A stretch of DNA of 64,000 nucleotides from Nocardioides aquaticus (GCF_018459925.1 NZ_CP075371.1:310001-374000); one strand, 5' to 3'; positions 53,185 to 63,415 are shown, numbered from the stretch's first letter. Translations and numbers: made by a program. Notes: generated by a model from the letters alone, not told the origin.

Positions 53185-53736
53185 ATGGAGACCACCACGG
53201 GCGGGCTGGACCCCGCAGGGGCGGACCCGGGCGTCGACGACAGGCTGTGCGTGGCCCTGCACGCAGCGGCCCGAGCCATGGACGCGGTGTACCGCCCCCT
53301 GCTCGAGGACGTCGGGCTGACCTACCCCCAGTACCTCGTCATGTCCGTGCTGTGGCAGGACGGCCCGCAGCAGGTCGGCGCCCTGGCGCGCCGCCTCTCG
53401 CTGGAGTCGAGCACCATGTCGCCGCTGCTGAAGCGGCTCGAGATGCGTGGCCTGGTCGTCCGTCAGCGGGTGCCGGGTGACGACAGGAAGGTGCTGGTGG
53501 GCGCGACGGTCGAGGGCGTACGGCTGCGGGACGCGACCAGCGGTGTGATCCCGCAGGTCTGTGCGGCGACCGGTCTGACGCGCGACGGCCAGGACGACCT
53601 GGTGGCCCGCCTGCAGACCCTGGTGGTGTCGTTGACGGGTTCGCGCGACGCCCGCCCGACGAGGGCGGAGCGGCGCGCGGGGGAGACCGGTCCGGAGGAC
53701 CTCGGGGGCCCCGCGGTGCCCCTGGAGCAGTCCTAG
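53185..53736 (+). CDS. ohrR: MarR-family regulator, OhrR type
   Basis: 183 residues. DDRLCVALHAAARAMDAVYRPLL and LTYPQYLVMSVLWQ match OhrR, whose reactive Cys lies in the same LC-x-x-L context, here near residue 22. The winged helix is LARRLSLESSTMSPLLKRLEMRGLV. OhrR proteins sense organic hydroperoxides or hypochlorite through that Cys and release DNA. The C-terminus extends ~35 residues past the domain. The divergent hydrolase replaces the usual ohr gene as the likely target. Confidence 0.78.
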   Translation: METTTGGLDPAGADPGVDDRLCVALHAAARAMDAVYRPLLEDVGLTYPQYLVMSVLWQDGPQQVGALARRLSLESSTMSPLLKRLEMRGLVVRQRVPGDDRKVLVGATVEGVRLRDATSGVIPQVCAATGLTRDGQDDLVARLQTLVVSLTGSRDARPTRAERRAGETGPEDLGGPAVPLEQS

Positions 53737-53759
53737 ACGCCGTGGGCGAGGATGGCGCC

Positions 53760-54656
<897 letters not shown>

Positions 54657-54660
54657 GGCC

Positions 54661-56064
54661 GTGACCTCCGGGTCGGGGCTGCTCGCGCGCCACCTCTCCT
54701 TCCTGGAGGCGCTGCGCGGGGCCGGTCTGCCGGTCTCGCTGGCCGAGGACCTCGACGCCGTCGCCGCGCTCGGCGCGGTCGGCTGGCACGACCGGGAGAC
54801 CGTACGGGCGACGTACGCCGCGACCCTGGTGAAGCGGCTGGGCCACCGACCGACCTTCGACACGCTCTTCGACCTGTGGTTCCCCCGGATGATCGGCGGC
54901 GGGGTCGCCGAGCAGGAGCGTGCCGCCGCCGACGCGGAGGCGGCGGGCGCCGAGCCGACCTCCCGCGACGGCGCCGCCGCGCTCGCCGACCTGCGCGAGC
55001 GGCTGGCCGCCGCGCTCACCTCGGGGGACGAGCAGGCCCTGGCCGCGCTGGCGGCCGAGGCGCTGGGCCGCTTCGGTGCGATGCCGGGCCGCGGGCCCGG
55101 GCTGTCGTCGTGGTCGGCCTACACGGCGCTGCAGCGGGTCTCCCCGGCCGACCTCGTCGGCCGGATCGCCGAGGGTCTGGTCGGGGGCGGCCTCGACGGC
55201 GAGGCCGCCGAGCGTCGCGCCGGGCGCCGGGTCGGCGACTTCACCCGCCGCGTGGAGGACGACGCCCGCCGACGGATCGCCGAGGAGAAGGGGGCCGAGC
55301 ACGTGGCGGACGTCGCCGTACGCCCCTCGCTCGACCGGCTCGACCTGACCACCGCCCGGCGTGCCGACCTCGACGAGCTGCGCCGCGAGATCTACCCGCT
55401 GGCGCGCCGGCTGGCCTCGCGGCTCACCCAGGAGCAGCACGCCCGACGGCGCGGGCCGCTCGACGTGCGGCGGACGGTGCGCGCCTCGATGTCGACCGGC
55501 GGCGTGCCGCTGGTGACCCACCACAAGCCGCGCCGCCCGCACCGCACCGAGCTGGTGGTGCTCTGCGACGTCAGCGGGTCGGTCGCGTCGTTCGCCCGCT
55601 TCACGCTGATGCTGGTCTTCGCGCTGCGCGAGCAGTTCACCGCGGTCCGGGCGTTCACGTTCGTCGACACCGTGCACGAGGTCACCCACCACTTCACCCC
55701 CGGCGGGGACCTGGTCGACACGATGACCGCGCTCGCCGCCGACACCGACAAGGCCGCCACCTGGGGGCGTACGCACTACGGCCGGGCGCTGAGCCGCTTC
55801 GCCTCCGAGCACGCCGACGCCGTGACCTCCCGCAGCTCGCTGCTCGTCCTCGGCGACGCCCGCTCCAACCACGGCGACCTCGCGCTGGACGTGGTCCGCG
55901 ACCTCGCCGGGACTGCCCGGCACGCGCACTGGCTCAACCCCGAGCGCCGCCGGCACTGGGACACCGGCGACAGCGCCGCGTCGGCGTACGGCGCGATCGT
56001 GCCCATGGTCGAGTGCCGCAACCTGGCCCAGCTCACGGAGTTCGTGCACGACCTCGCCCGCTGA
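54661..56064 (+). CDS. VWA-domain CoxE-like protein
   Basis: 467 residues. A helical N-terminal region (1-~260) and a C-terminal von Willebrand A domain with the MIDAS D-x-S-x-S in LCDVSGSVASFARF (~300), plus LVLGDARSNHGD. This is the CoxE/YehP-type partner of MoxR ATPases. GTG start. Known pairs mature metal enzymes or envelope complexes; no client gene is obvious here, the next gene being an antiporter. Confidence 0.88.
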   Translation: MTSGSGLLARHLSFLEALRGAGLPVSLAEDLDAVAALGAVGWHDRETVRATYAATLVKRLGHRPTFDTLFDLWFPRMIGGGVAEQERAAADAEAAGAEPTSRDGAAALADLRERLAAALTSGDEQALAALAAEALGRFGAMPGRGPGLSSWSAYTALQRVSPADLVGRIAEGLVGGGLDGEAAERRAGRRVGDFTRRVEDDARRRIAEEKGAEHVADVAVRPSLDRLDLTTARRADLDELRREIYPLARRLASRLTQEQHARRRGPLDVRRTVRASMSTGGVPLVTHHKPRRPHRTELVVLCDVSGSVASFARFTLMLVFALREQFTAVRAFTFVDTVHEVTHHFTPGGDLVDTMTALAADTDKAATWGRTHYGRALSRFASEHADAVTSRSSLLVLGDARSNHGDLALDVVRDLAGTARHAHWLNPERRRHWDTGDSAASAYGAIVPMVECRNLAQLTEFVHDLAR

Positions 56065-56115
56065 CGGGCGACGGTAGGCTGCGGGTCCGCGCCCTCCAGC
56101 CCCCGCCGAGGTGAG

Positions 56116-57630
56116 ATGAGCTTCGACGTCGAGCAGCTCGACAGCTTCCTGCTGGTCGGCTCGGCCGTCACGCTCCTGGCCATCCTGGCCGTACGCCTGT
56201 CCTCGCGCGCCGGCCTGCCCAGCCTGCTGGTCTACCTCCTGATGGGGGTCGCCCTCGGCGAGTCCGGGCTGGGCATCGGCTTCGAGGACGCCCAGCTCGC
56301 CCACGCCCTCGGCTTCGCCGCGCTCGCGCTGATCCTGGCCGAGGGCGGGCTGACCACGAAGTGGGACGAGGTACGTCCCTCGATGCGCCTGGGGCTGTCC
56401 CTGGCCACGATCGGCGTCGCGGTCTCGGTGCTGGTCGTCGCCGTCGCGGCCCACTACCTGCTCGGGCTGCCCTGGGAGCTGGCGATCCTGCTGGGGGCCG
56501 TCACGTCGCCGACCGACGCCGCCGCGGTCTTCTCGGTGCTGCGCGTCGTGCCGCTGCCGCGCCGTCTGGTCGGCAGCCTCGAGGCGGAGTCGGGCCTCAA
56601 CGACGCCCCCACGGTCGTCCTGGTCACGCTGATCTCCACCGGCGCGGTGGCCGACCACGGCGTCCCGGTGATCGTGGCCATCGTGCTCGGCGAGCTCGCG
56701 CTCGGTCTCGCGGTCGGTCTGGCGGTCGGCTTCGTGGGCGCCTGGTCGCTGCGTCGGGCCGCGCTGCCGTCCTCCGGGCTCTACCCGCTCGCGGTCCTCA
56801 CGTTCACGCTGCTGGCCTACGGCGCGGCCGCCGCCCTGCACGGCAGCGGCTTCGCGGCCGTCTACGTCGCCGCCCTCGTGCTCGGCAACGCCGAGCTGCC
56901 GCACCGCGGCACGACGCGCTCGTTCGCCGAGGGCGTGGCCTGGCTGGCCCAGATCGGGCTCTTCGTGATGCTCGGGCTGCTGCTCTCCCCGGGTCGGATC
57001 ACCTGGTCCACGGTCGTGATGGCCCTGGTCGCCGGGCTCGTGCTCACGGTGGTCGCCCGGCCGGTCTCCGTGCTGGTCTCCACGGTCGTGCAGCCGATGC
57101 CGTGGCGCGAGGTGTCCTTCATGTCGTGGGCCGGGCTGCGCGGGGCGGTGCCGATCGTGCTCGCCACGATCCCGCTCTCGGAGGGGGTGTCGGGGGCCGA
57201 CGACCTCTTCGACGTGGTCTTCGTCCTGGTCGTGGCCTACACCCTGCTCACGGGCCCGACCCTGCCGCTCGTGGCCCGCTGGCTCGGCGTCACCCGGCCG
57301 CTCGAGCCGCGCGACCTCGACGTCGAGGCCGCGCCCCTGGAGCGGGTCGCGGCCGACCTGCTGCAGATCACGATCAGCCCGCGCTCGCGCCTGCACGGCG
57401 TCGAGGTCGGTGAGCTGCGGCTGCCGCCCGAGTCCTCCATCTCGATGGTCGTCCGCGACGGCCACACGCTGGTGCCCGACCCGCGCACGGTGCTGCGGCA
57501 CGGCGACGACCTGCTGGTGGTCTGCCCGCGCCGGCAGCGCGAGCAGACCGAGCGGCGGTTGCGCCAGGTCAGCCAGGGCGGGCGGCTGGCCCAATGGCTC
57601 GGTGAGGACGACCGCGACCGGCGTCCGTGA
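56116..57630 (+). CDS. Potassium/proton antiporter (CPA1, NhaP2/CvrA type)
   Basis: 504 residues. Twelve to thirteen membrane helices with LLMGVALGESGLGIG, the ion-binding GAVTSPTDAAAV and LEAESGLNDAPTVVL (conserved Asp), followed by a cytoplasmic TrkA-C/RCK-like domain (~400-500: ISPRSRLHGVEVGELRLPPESSI). The ATG is preceded by GAGGTGAG; a TAGGCT lies further upstream (56075). Probable role in K+ or Na+ efflux and pH homeostasis. Confidence 0.9.
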   Translation: MSFDVEQLDSFLLVGSAVTLLAILAVRLSSRAGLPSLLVYLLMGVALGESGLGIGFEDAQLAHALGFAALALILAEGGLTTKWDEVRPSMRLGLSLATIGVAVSVLVVAVAAHYLLGLPWELAILLGAVTSPTDAAAVFSVLRVVPLPRRLVGSLEAESGLNDAPTVVLVTLISTGAVADHGVPVIVAIVLGELALGLAVGLAVGFVGAWSLRRAALPSSGLYPLAVLTFTLLAYGAAAALHGSGFAAVYVAALVLGNAELPHRGTTRSFAEGVAWLAQIGLFVMLGLLLSPGRITWSTVVMALVAGLVLTVVARPVSVLVSTVVQPMPWREVSFMSWAGLRGAVPIVLATIPLSEGVSGADDLFDVVFVLVVAYTLLTGPTLPLVARWLGVTRPLEPRDLDVEAAPLERVAADLLQITISPRSRLHGVEVGELRLPPESSISMVVRDGHTLVPDPRTVLRHGDDLLVVCPRRQREQTERRLRQVSQGGRLAQWLGEDDRDRRP

Positions 57631-57715
57631 GCGGTCTGCCGCCCGTACGACAGCTCGGCCCCCGGGCCCCCGGGCCCCCGGTCGTCCCCGGCGCCCCGGC
57701 CCCGTGCGGCGGGCG

Positions 57716-58210
57716 TCAGCCCGCGAGGCAGGCGGTGGTGTCCTCGCGGACGCCCACCCTGGCCCGGCCGTCGCTGAGCTCCTCGAAGTTGTCGCCGACG
57801 ACCACGGTGACGCCCTCGCCGACCGCGTCGCGGCGCACGACATTGACGTTCCCCAGGTAGCTGCGCACCAGACGTACCTCGGGGCTGCGGGGGGAGTCGG
57901 TCCAGATCTGGACCCGGGTCACCTCGGTGCCGCTGGGTGCGTTCGTCGACCGGCCCTCGACGAAGCCCTGGTCGACGAGGTCGTTGGTGACCCGGCCGGC
58001 CAGGCCGGAGCGGGAGCCGGCGTTGAGCACGGTGACCACGACCTGGTCGGTGGTCACCCGGTCGCCGGCCGCGAGCTCGGTGTCGGTGCACGGGCCGCTG
58101 GCCGCCTCGCCGACCGGGGAGGTCAACCTGGTCCAGCCCCAGGCCGCGGCGCCGAGCACCACCGCGAGGAGCACGAGCATGGTCAGGGCGGTGCGCAGAC
58201 GGGGTCCCAC
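57716..58210 (-). CDS. LytR C-terminal-domain membrane protein
   Basis: 164 residues: one N-terminal membrane helix (LTMLVLLAVVLGAAAWGW), then an extracytoplasmic LytR_C domain (VVVTVLNAGSRSGLAGRVTNDLVDQGF ... VRLVRSYLGNVNVV). Such proteins accompany cell-wall polymer ligases but the domain's own role is unclear. GTG start. Lies 3 bp after the small VapB-annotated gene and convergent with the antiporter; the gap holds CCCGGGCC tandem repeats that may act as a terminator. Confidence 0.82.
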   Translation of the reverse strand: MGPRLRTALTMLVLLAVVLGAAAWGWTRLTSPVGEAASGPCTDTELAAGDRVTTDQVVVTVLNAGSRSGLAGRVTNDLVDQGFVEGRSTNAPSGTEVTRVQIWTDSPRSPEVRLVRSYLGNVNVVRRDAVGEGVTVVVGDNFEELSDGRARVGVREDTTACLAG

Positions 58211-58213
58211 TGG

Positions 58214-58510
58214 TCAGGCCTCCAGGTGGTGCACGCGGGCGTGGAGCACGTGGCGCTGCTGCAACGCGGCGCGCAGCGCGCGGTGCAGCCCGTCCTCGAG
58301 GTACAGCTCGTCGCGCCAGGCGACGACGTGGGCGAAGAGGTCTCCGTAGAAGGTCGAGTCCTCGTCGAGCAGGGTGGCCAGCTGGAGAGTGTCCTTGATC
58401 GTCACCAGCTCGTCGAGGCGGACCTGGCGCGGCGGCACCGAGGCCCACGAGCGCGACGTCAGCCCGTGGTCGGGGTAGGGCCTGCCCTCGCCCACCCGCT
58501 TGAAGATCAC
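58214..58510 (-). CDS. Small ParB-like protein (commonly annotated VapB-family antitoxin)
   Basis: 98 residues beginning MIFKRVGEGRPYPDHG. The core PRQVRLDELVTIKDTL and LEDGLHRALRAALQQRHVLHARV resembles the ParB/sulfiredoxin N-terminal fold (V-x-L-x-x-L ... DGxHRxxA), rather than an AbrB or ribbon-helix-helix antitoxin. Actinobacterial homologues are often labelled VapB antitoxin, but no VapC toxin is near. Conserved next to a LytR_C gene. Function unknown. Confidence 0.75.
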   Translation of the reverse strand: MIFKRVGEGRPYPDHGLTSRSWASVPPRQVRLDELVTIKDTLQLATLLDEDSTFYGDLFAHVVAWRDELYLEDGLHRALRAALQQRHVLHARVHHLEA

Positions 58511-58640
58511 GCGGTGACTATAACCACGGCCGACCCCCCTGCCAGGGCGCTGCGCCCGGGCGCAACAGGACTGTGACCTGCGCGCCGACCCGCGTCCTGG
58601 AGGGGCCGTGGGGGGTCCGGCCGGGCCCCCGGGGGGTGGG

Positions 58641-58862
58641 TCAGGCGGTCCAGCGGACGGCGTCGTCGACCAGGTCGGCGAGCGCGTGCACGCCGCGCAG
58701 GTCGTCGCGCTGACCCATCAGGTCGGTCAGGGCCCGGGCGTGGCGGGTGCGGAACCGGGCGCGCTGGTCGATCACGCGCTGGTCGCGGGACTCGGCGGTG
58801 TCGTCGTGGGCGACGGCCGGCGCGGCGAGCGGGGTGACGGGCGTGGTGGGCCTGCTGGACAT
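58641..58862 (-). CDS. Small hypothetical protein
   Basis: 73 residues, basic and polar, with a helical C-terminus (RARFRTRHARALTDLMGQRDDLRGVHALADLVDD). No known family. Supported by GGGAGG four bases before the ATG and ordinary codon use. Between the VapB-annotated gene and EccC, all on the minus strand; the 190-bp stretch upstream (58863-59052) shows no other gene. Confidence 0.55.
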   Translation of the reverse strand: MSSRPTTPVTPLAAPAVAHDDTAESRDQRVIDQRARFRTRHARALTDLMGQRDDLRGVHALADLVDDAVRWTA

Positions 58863-59052
58863 GGTGCCTCCCGGGGTGTGGGGATTCGATCGGGTGGTCG
58901 CTGCACGGTGAGCAGCGAGGGCTGGAGCGTCGGTGCGTGTCTGACGATGCCTGCGGTTCGTCGCCGGGATGTTGACTCCGGGTTACGGGCGTGTGGCGGC
59001 CCGGGGGTTTCTTGTAACGATCCAACGATGACAGTGCGGGGCGTCGTGCGGG

Positions 59053-62000
59053 TCACACCTGGGGAGGGTCGGTCCAGGCGGTCTGGACCACGGTGGCCGG
59101 CCGTGCCGCCGAGACCAGGCGTGCCCGACCCGGCGGGGCGTACGCCGGTCGCAGCCCGAGCAGGCTGCCCTCCTCCGGGCTCGCCGACAGCAGCAGCCCG
59201 GCGCCCCCGAGGTCACGCAGGCCCTGGACCAGCGGGTCGTGCGCGGCGCGGGCCGCGCCGCCGGCGCGTCGGGCGACGACGAGGTGGAGGCCGACGTCGC
59301 GCCCCCGGGGCAGCAGCGCGACCAGGGGGTCGAGCGGGGAGCCGGTCCGCGACGCCGGCGCGAGCAGCTCGTGGTCGTCGACGAGCACCCAGACCTCCGC
59401 CCCGCGCCACCAGTCGCGGCGCCGCAACGACGCGGGGCCCACGTCGCGCCCGGGCAGGCGGGTGCGCAGGAAGGAGGCGAGGTCCGCGACCGCGGCGCGG
59501 GCGTGCTCCTCGTCGCCGGCGTGGTCGAGCAGGTGCGGCCCCGGCAGGGTGCCGAGCAGGGTGCGGCGGGGGTCGAGGACCAGCAGCTGCGCCTCCGCCG
59601 GCGTGCGGGTCCGGACCACCTCGAGCGCGAGCGTGCGCAGCACGCCGGTGCGCCCGGACCCGCCGTCGCCGAGGACGAGCAGGTGCGGCTCGGTCGCGGG
59701 GTCGAGGCCGACCGGGGCCAGCCGGTCCTCGTCGACCCCGAGCCACAGCCGGTCGGTCCGGGGGCCCGCCGCCCGCCGTACCTCCGTCAACGGGACCCGG
59801 GCCGGCAGGAGCCGGAGGGCGGGTGCGCCCGCCCCGGGCCACGCGGCGGTGACGCGGTCGCGCAGCGCCACCTCCGCGGCGTCCCGGGTCGCGGCCCCGA
59901 CCTCGCGGGCCGAGGCCACCGGCAGCGCGACGAGCAGGCGGTGGCCGCTCGGGCCGAGCCCGTGCCCGGGCCGACCGGTCGGTACCCGCGCGGCGGCGCG
60001 GCGGTCGATCTCGGAGTCGAGCGGGTCGCCCAGGCGCAACTCGACCCGGTGTCCGAACAGGTCGCGCGCCGACGCCCTCAGGTCGGCCCACCGGGTCGCC
60101 GCCGCCAGGACGTGGAGCCCCAGGCCGGGCCCGCGCGCCGCCAGGGAGGTCACCTCCTGCTCCCACGCGCCGTCGCCGTCGCGCAGCGAGCCCCACCCGT
60201 CGACGACGAGCACCAGGCGGGGGCGCGAGGTCGTACGAGCACCCGCGGCCTCGCGCTCGTCCAGGCTGCGACGCAGCTCCCTGAGGAGCCGCCGGACCAC
60301 CTCGGGCTCGGCGCGGGTGGCCACGGCGGCCACGTGCGGGAGCGCGGACAGCGGCGTCAGCGCACCGCCGCCGAGGTCCAGGACGTGGACGTGGGCGTGC
60401 GTCGGGTCGGTGGTCAGCGCCAGTGCGGTCACCGCGGTGCGCAGCAGCGTGCTGGTGCCGCTGCGGGGGCCGCCGACGACCAAGAGGTGGCCCCCGGCGA
60501 CGGCGAGGTCGACGAGCAGGGGCTCACGGCGCTGCTCGCGCGGGCGGTCCAGCACGCCGAGCGGGACCAGGGCGGGCCCGGCGTCGTCCGGCCGGGCGAG
60601 GAGGAGGTCGCCGAGGGCGGGCGGGGCGTCGAGCGGCGGCAGCCAGACCTGGTGCGCGGGCGGGCCGAGCCCGGTCAGCCGGTCCACGACGGACTCGAGC
60701 AGCGTGGGCCCGGCCGGGCGCGGCGGTCCCGGACCCGGGTCCGGGGAGGCGGGCGTGGTCGTGGCCGCCGGTCCGCCGGACGGCCCGTCGAAGGGCCCGT
60801 CGAACGGCAGGACCACCGGCGCGGGCGCCGTGCGCGGACGCCCGACGGTGACCGGCCCGGAGACGTACGCCCCGGTGAAGCGCACCAGCGTCTCCGGCCC
60901 GGTCCGCAGGTAGCCGGCGCCGGGCACGGCGGGCAGCGACGCCGCGTCCGGCACGCCCAGCACCGCGCGTGACTCGGCGGCGCTGAAGGTGCGCAGGCCG
61001 ACGCGGTAGGACAGGTGCGACTCGAGCCCGCGCAGGCGTCCCTCGTCGAGCCGCTGCGAGGCCAGCAGCAGGTGCACGCCCAGCGAGCGGCCCAGGCGAC
61101 CGATGGCCCCGAAGAGGTCGACGAAGGCCGGCTCGGCGGTGAGCAGCTCGGAGAACTCGTCGACCACCACGAGGAGCGAGGGCAGCCGGGGCAGCGCGGC
61201 CGGGTCGGCGGAGGCGGCACGGGCGACCTCGAGGTCGTGCCGGGAGGTGAAGGGCCCCGTGGCGCGGAGCAGCTCCTGACGCCGCCGGAGCTCCCCGGAC
61301 AGCGCGTCGCCCATCCGCTCGACGAGCACCGCCTCGTCGGCGAGGTTCGTGATCAGGGCCGAGGTGTGCGGCAGCGCCGCCAGCCCCGTGAACGTCGCGC
61401 CGCCCTTGTAGTCGACCAGCACCAGGTTGAGGTCGCCCGGGGAGTGCGTGGCGGCCAGGCCGAGCACGAGGGTGCGCAGCAGCTCGGACTTGCCGGACCC
61501 GGTGGCCCCGACCACGAGACCGTGCGGACCGCTGCCGCCGTGCGCGGCCTCCTTGAGGTCGAGGTGGACCGGACGTCCGAGCGGGTCGGTCCCGACCGCC
61601 ACCCGCAACCGGTCGGTGGCGGCACGGGGCCGCCAGGGGTTCGCTGGAGGGTCGGGCACCGGCAGGCCCAGCGCCGCGAGCACCGGGTCGGGGGCACCGG
61701 GGTCGACGGCAGGACCCGACGGTCCGGACCCGTACGGCGCGAGCCGGCGCGCCGCCGCCTCGGCCGCAGCCGGCCCGCACCGGTCCGCCTGCCCCCGCAC
61801 CTCCGCGGCGTGCCCGCGGACGTACCGGTCCTGGGCCAGGTCCTGGGCCTGGTCCTGGGCCCGGTCCGGGGCGAGGAGGACCCGGTCGTGCGGCGACCCC
61901 GGGTCGCGCTCCAGCGGGAGCACCAGGGTGACCCCGGGGACCGGCGCCGGCAGTGCGGCGGGCGGTGTCGTGAGGTCCAGGACCACCAGCACGTGGGGGT

Positions 62001-62892
62001 CCTGGCCCCCGCCGCGAGCGGAGGCCGCGCGCGCGAGGTCGGCCGCCGGGTCGGCCGAGGCGGTGAGGACGAGCGGGACCGGCCCGGTCGCGTCGCGGGT
62101 CCCGGGGTCCGCGGCGTGCGGGAGCCACTTGACCCACTCCCACGCGGCGAGCCGTCCGGGGTCCGCGAGGACCACCACGCGCAGCCGCCCCGGCGGGAGG
62201 GCGTGCGTGGCCGAGACCAGCAGGGCGGTGACCACGGACGCGGCGTCGACGCCGACCACGCACAGCCGCGGGGTCGCGACGAGGTCCAGCAGCAGCGGCA
62301 GCGCGGGCACGTCGCGGTGGGCCACGAGCAGCCGCCGCAGGGCGTCGCCCGCGACGGGGTCGACGTCGCGCTCCGGCTCGGGCGGGGCGGCCGGGACGAG
62401 GTCGGGCTCGCCGCGCCCGCACCCCCAGCGCACCAGGAGCGGCTCCCCGCGCCCGGCGCTCCAACCCGCAGGCCGACGGTCGGCGTGGCCGGCCAGCGGC
62501 CCCATCCGCGCGGCCACCTGGGCCGGGTGGGGGTGGGTGGTGTAGGACCGCCGCCGCTGACGCGTGGCGGCTTCCCGCAGCAGGCCGCGCACCTGGGCCA
62601 GGTGGCGCAGGTACGCGGTGCGCGCGCCGCGTCGCTGGTGGTCCCGCTGGGCGCGCTGCCGGTCGACCTGGACCGCGACGAACCCCAGCGTGGTGAGCAC
62701 GAACATCCCGCCCGCGACCATCCGCAGCAGGCCGGACCCGCCGACGGACGTGGAGGTGAGCAGCACCACCGAGCCGACGCTGCCCAGCATCGGCAGCGCG
62801 TTCATCGCCACGCCGGCGGCGCCGTCGGCCGGGGCGACCGACGGCGGGGGACGCGGTACGACCTGCTCCTGCTCTCGCACGGTGCTCGCCAC
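59053..62892 (-). CDS. eccC: Type VII secretion FtsK/SpoIIIE ATPase EccC
   Basis: 1279 residues. Two N-terminal membrane helices (~35-75), an Arg-rich linker, then three FtsK/SpoIIIE ATPase domains. Domain 1 has an intact Walker A GATGSGKSE (~460) and DYKGGATF. In domain 2 the Walker Lys is Thr (GGPRSGTST, ~805), in domain 3 it is Arg (GDGGSGRTG, ~1073). EccC recognises WXG100 substrates and powers the ESX pore. GTG start with GGAGGG six bases upstream. Divergent from the WXG100 and eccD genes. Confidence 0.92.
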   Translation of the reverse strand: MASTVREQEQVVPRPPPSVAPADGAAGVAMNALPMLGSVGSVVLLTSTSVGGSGLLRMVAGGMFVLTTLGFVAVQVDRQRAQRDHQRRGARTAYLRHLAQVRGLLREAATRQRRRSYTTHPHPAQVAARMGPLAGHADRRPAGWSAGRGEPLLVRWGCGRGEPDLVPAAPPEPERDVDPVAGDALRRLLVAHRDVPALPLLLDLVATPRLCVVGVDAASVVTALLVSATHALPPGRLRVVVLADPGRLAAWEWVKWLPHAADPGTRDATGPVPLVLTASADPAADLARAASARGGGQDPHVLVVLDLTTPPAALPAPVPGVTLVLPLERDPGSPHDRVLLAPDRAQDQAQDLAQDRYVRGHAAEVRGQADRCGPAAAEAAARRLAPYGSGPSGPAVDPGAPDPVLAALGLPVPDPPANPWRPRAATDRLRVAVGTDPLGRPVHLDLKEAAHGGSGPHGLVVGATGSGKSELLRTLVLGLAATHSPGDLNLVLVDYKGGATFTGLAALPHTSALITNLADEAVLVERMGDALSGELRRRQELLRATGPFTSRHDLEVARAASADPAALPRLPSLLVVVDEFSELLTAEPAFVDLFGAIGRLGRSLGVHLLLASQRLDEGRLRGLESHLSYRVGLRTFSAAESRAVLGVPDAASLPAVPGAGYLRTGPETLVRFTGAYVSGPVTVGRPRTAPAPVVLPFDGPFDGPSGGPAATTTPASPDPGPGPPRPAGPTLLESVVDRLTGLGPPAHQVWLPPLDAPPALGDLLLARPDDAGPALVPLGVLDRPREQRREPLLVDLAVAGGHLLVVGGPRSGTSTLLRTAVTALALTTDPTHAHVHVLDLGGGALTPLSALPHVAAVATRAEPEVVRRLLRELRRSLDEREAAGARTTSRPRLVLVVDGWGSLRDGDGAWEQEVTSLAARGPGLGLHVLAAATRWADLRASARDLFGHRVELRLGDPLDSEIDRRAAARVPTGRPGHGLGPSGHRLLVALPVASAREVGAATRDAAEVALRDRVTAAWPGAGAPALRLLPARVPLTEVRRAAGPRTDRLWLGVDEDRLAPVGLDPATEPHLLVLGDGGSGRTGVLRTLALEVVRTRTPAEAQLLVLDPRRTLLGTLPGPHLLDHAGDEEHARAAVADLASFLRTRLPGRDVGPASLRRRDWWRGAEVWVLVDDHELLAPASRTGSPLDPLVALLPRGRDVGLHLVVARRAGGAARAAHDPLVQGLRDLGGAGLLLSASPEEGSLLGLRPAYAPPGRARLVSAARPATVVQTAWTDPPQV
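61827..61866. repeat. 12-bp tandem repeat within eccC
   Basis: Three units GGTCCTGGGCC(A/T/C) plus part of a fourth, in frame, encoding an Ala-Gln-Asp repeat between the membrane region and ATPase domain 1. Such repeats often vary in number between strains. Confidence 0.8.
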
Positions 62893-63094
62893 CTGGCTCC
62901 CTCCACGGGGACCTGCCACCCCGTCGGGCGTGAGCGTAGGACCGGAGCCCGGTCCCGTGCCGGGCTCCTCCACAGGCCCTGGGGACAACGCCGGATCGGG
63001 TTTGGGACGGCTCCCGCGGGGTATCCCGACAGTGGGTGCGGCACAGGACCCGCCCATCGACCACGCACGGCGCCCCGCGCCGGGAGGAGCAGAC

Positions 63095-63415
63095 ATGTCC
63101 GTCGCAGGAGAGATGAGCCAGGGCGAGGGCACCCTCGCCGCCGCAGCCGAGCGGGTCGGTGCGTGCCGCGCCGACTTCGACCGGATGAGTGCCCAGCTCA
63201 CCGACCAGCTCACCGCCCTCCAGGGCCAGTGGCTCGGCCGCGGGGCCGGGGCGTTCGTCGCGCTGCACCAGACCTGGACCGACCGCCAGCGCGTCGTGGT
63301 CTCCGCCCTCGACCGCTTCGACGCCTCCCTGCGGGTCACCCAGCGCGACGTCGTCGGAGCCGACGAGCAGCAGGGCTCGACCTACGCCGCGATGGCCGGC
63401 CGGCTCGCCGGTTGA
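63095..63415 (+). CDS. WXG100-family protein, first of pair
   Basis: 106 residues, all helical. The turn between the two helices is QWLGRGAGAF, a WXG motif. Preceded by GGAGGAGC. These ESAT-6-like proteins are secreted as dimers by EccC. Its partner is the next gene; together they precede eccD. Confidence 0.85.
   Translation: MSVAGEMSQGEGTLAAAAERVGACRADFDRMSAQLTDQLTALQGQWLGRGAGAFVALHQTWTDRQRVVVSALDRFDASLRVTQRDVVGADEQQGSTYAAMAGRLAG

Noticed and set aside
57658-57682. CCCGGGCC tandem repeats between the antiporter and LytR_C genes as a named repeat family
   Set aside because: Simple GC-rich low-complexity sequence; a terminator role is possible but nothing distinctive is visible.
58214-58862. 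Toxin-antitoxin pair
   Set aside because: The small neighbour at 58641-58862 shows no PIN or other toxin motif and lies 130 bp away with its own ribosome-binding site.
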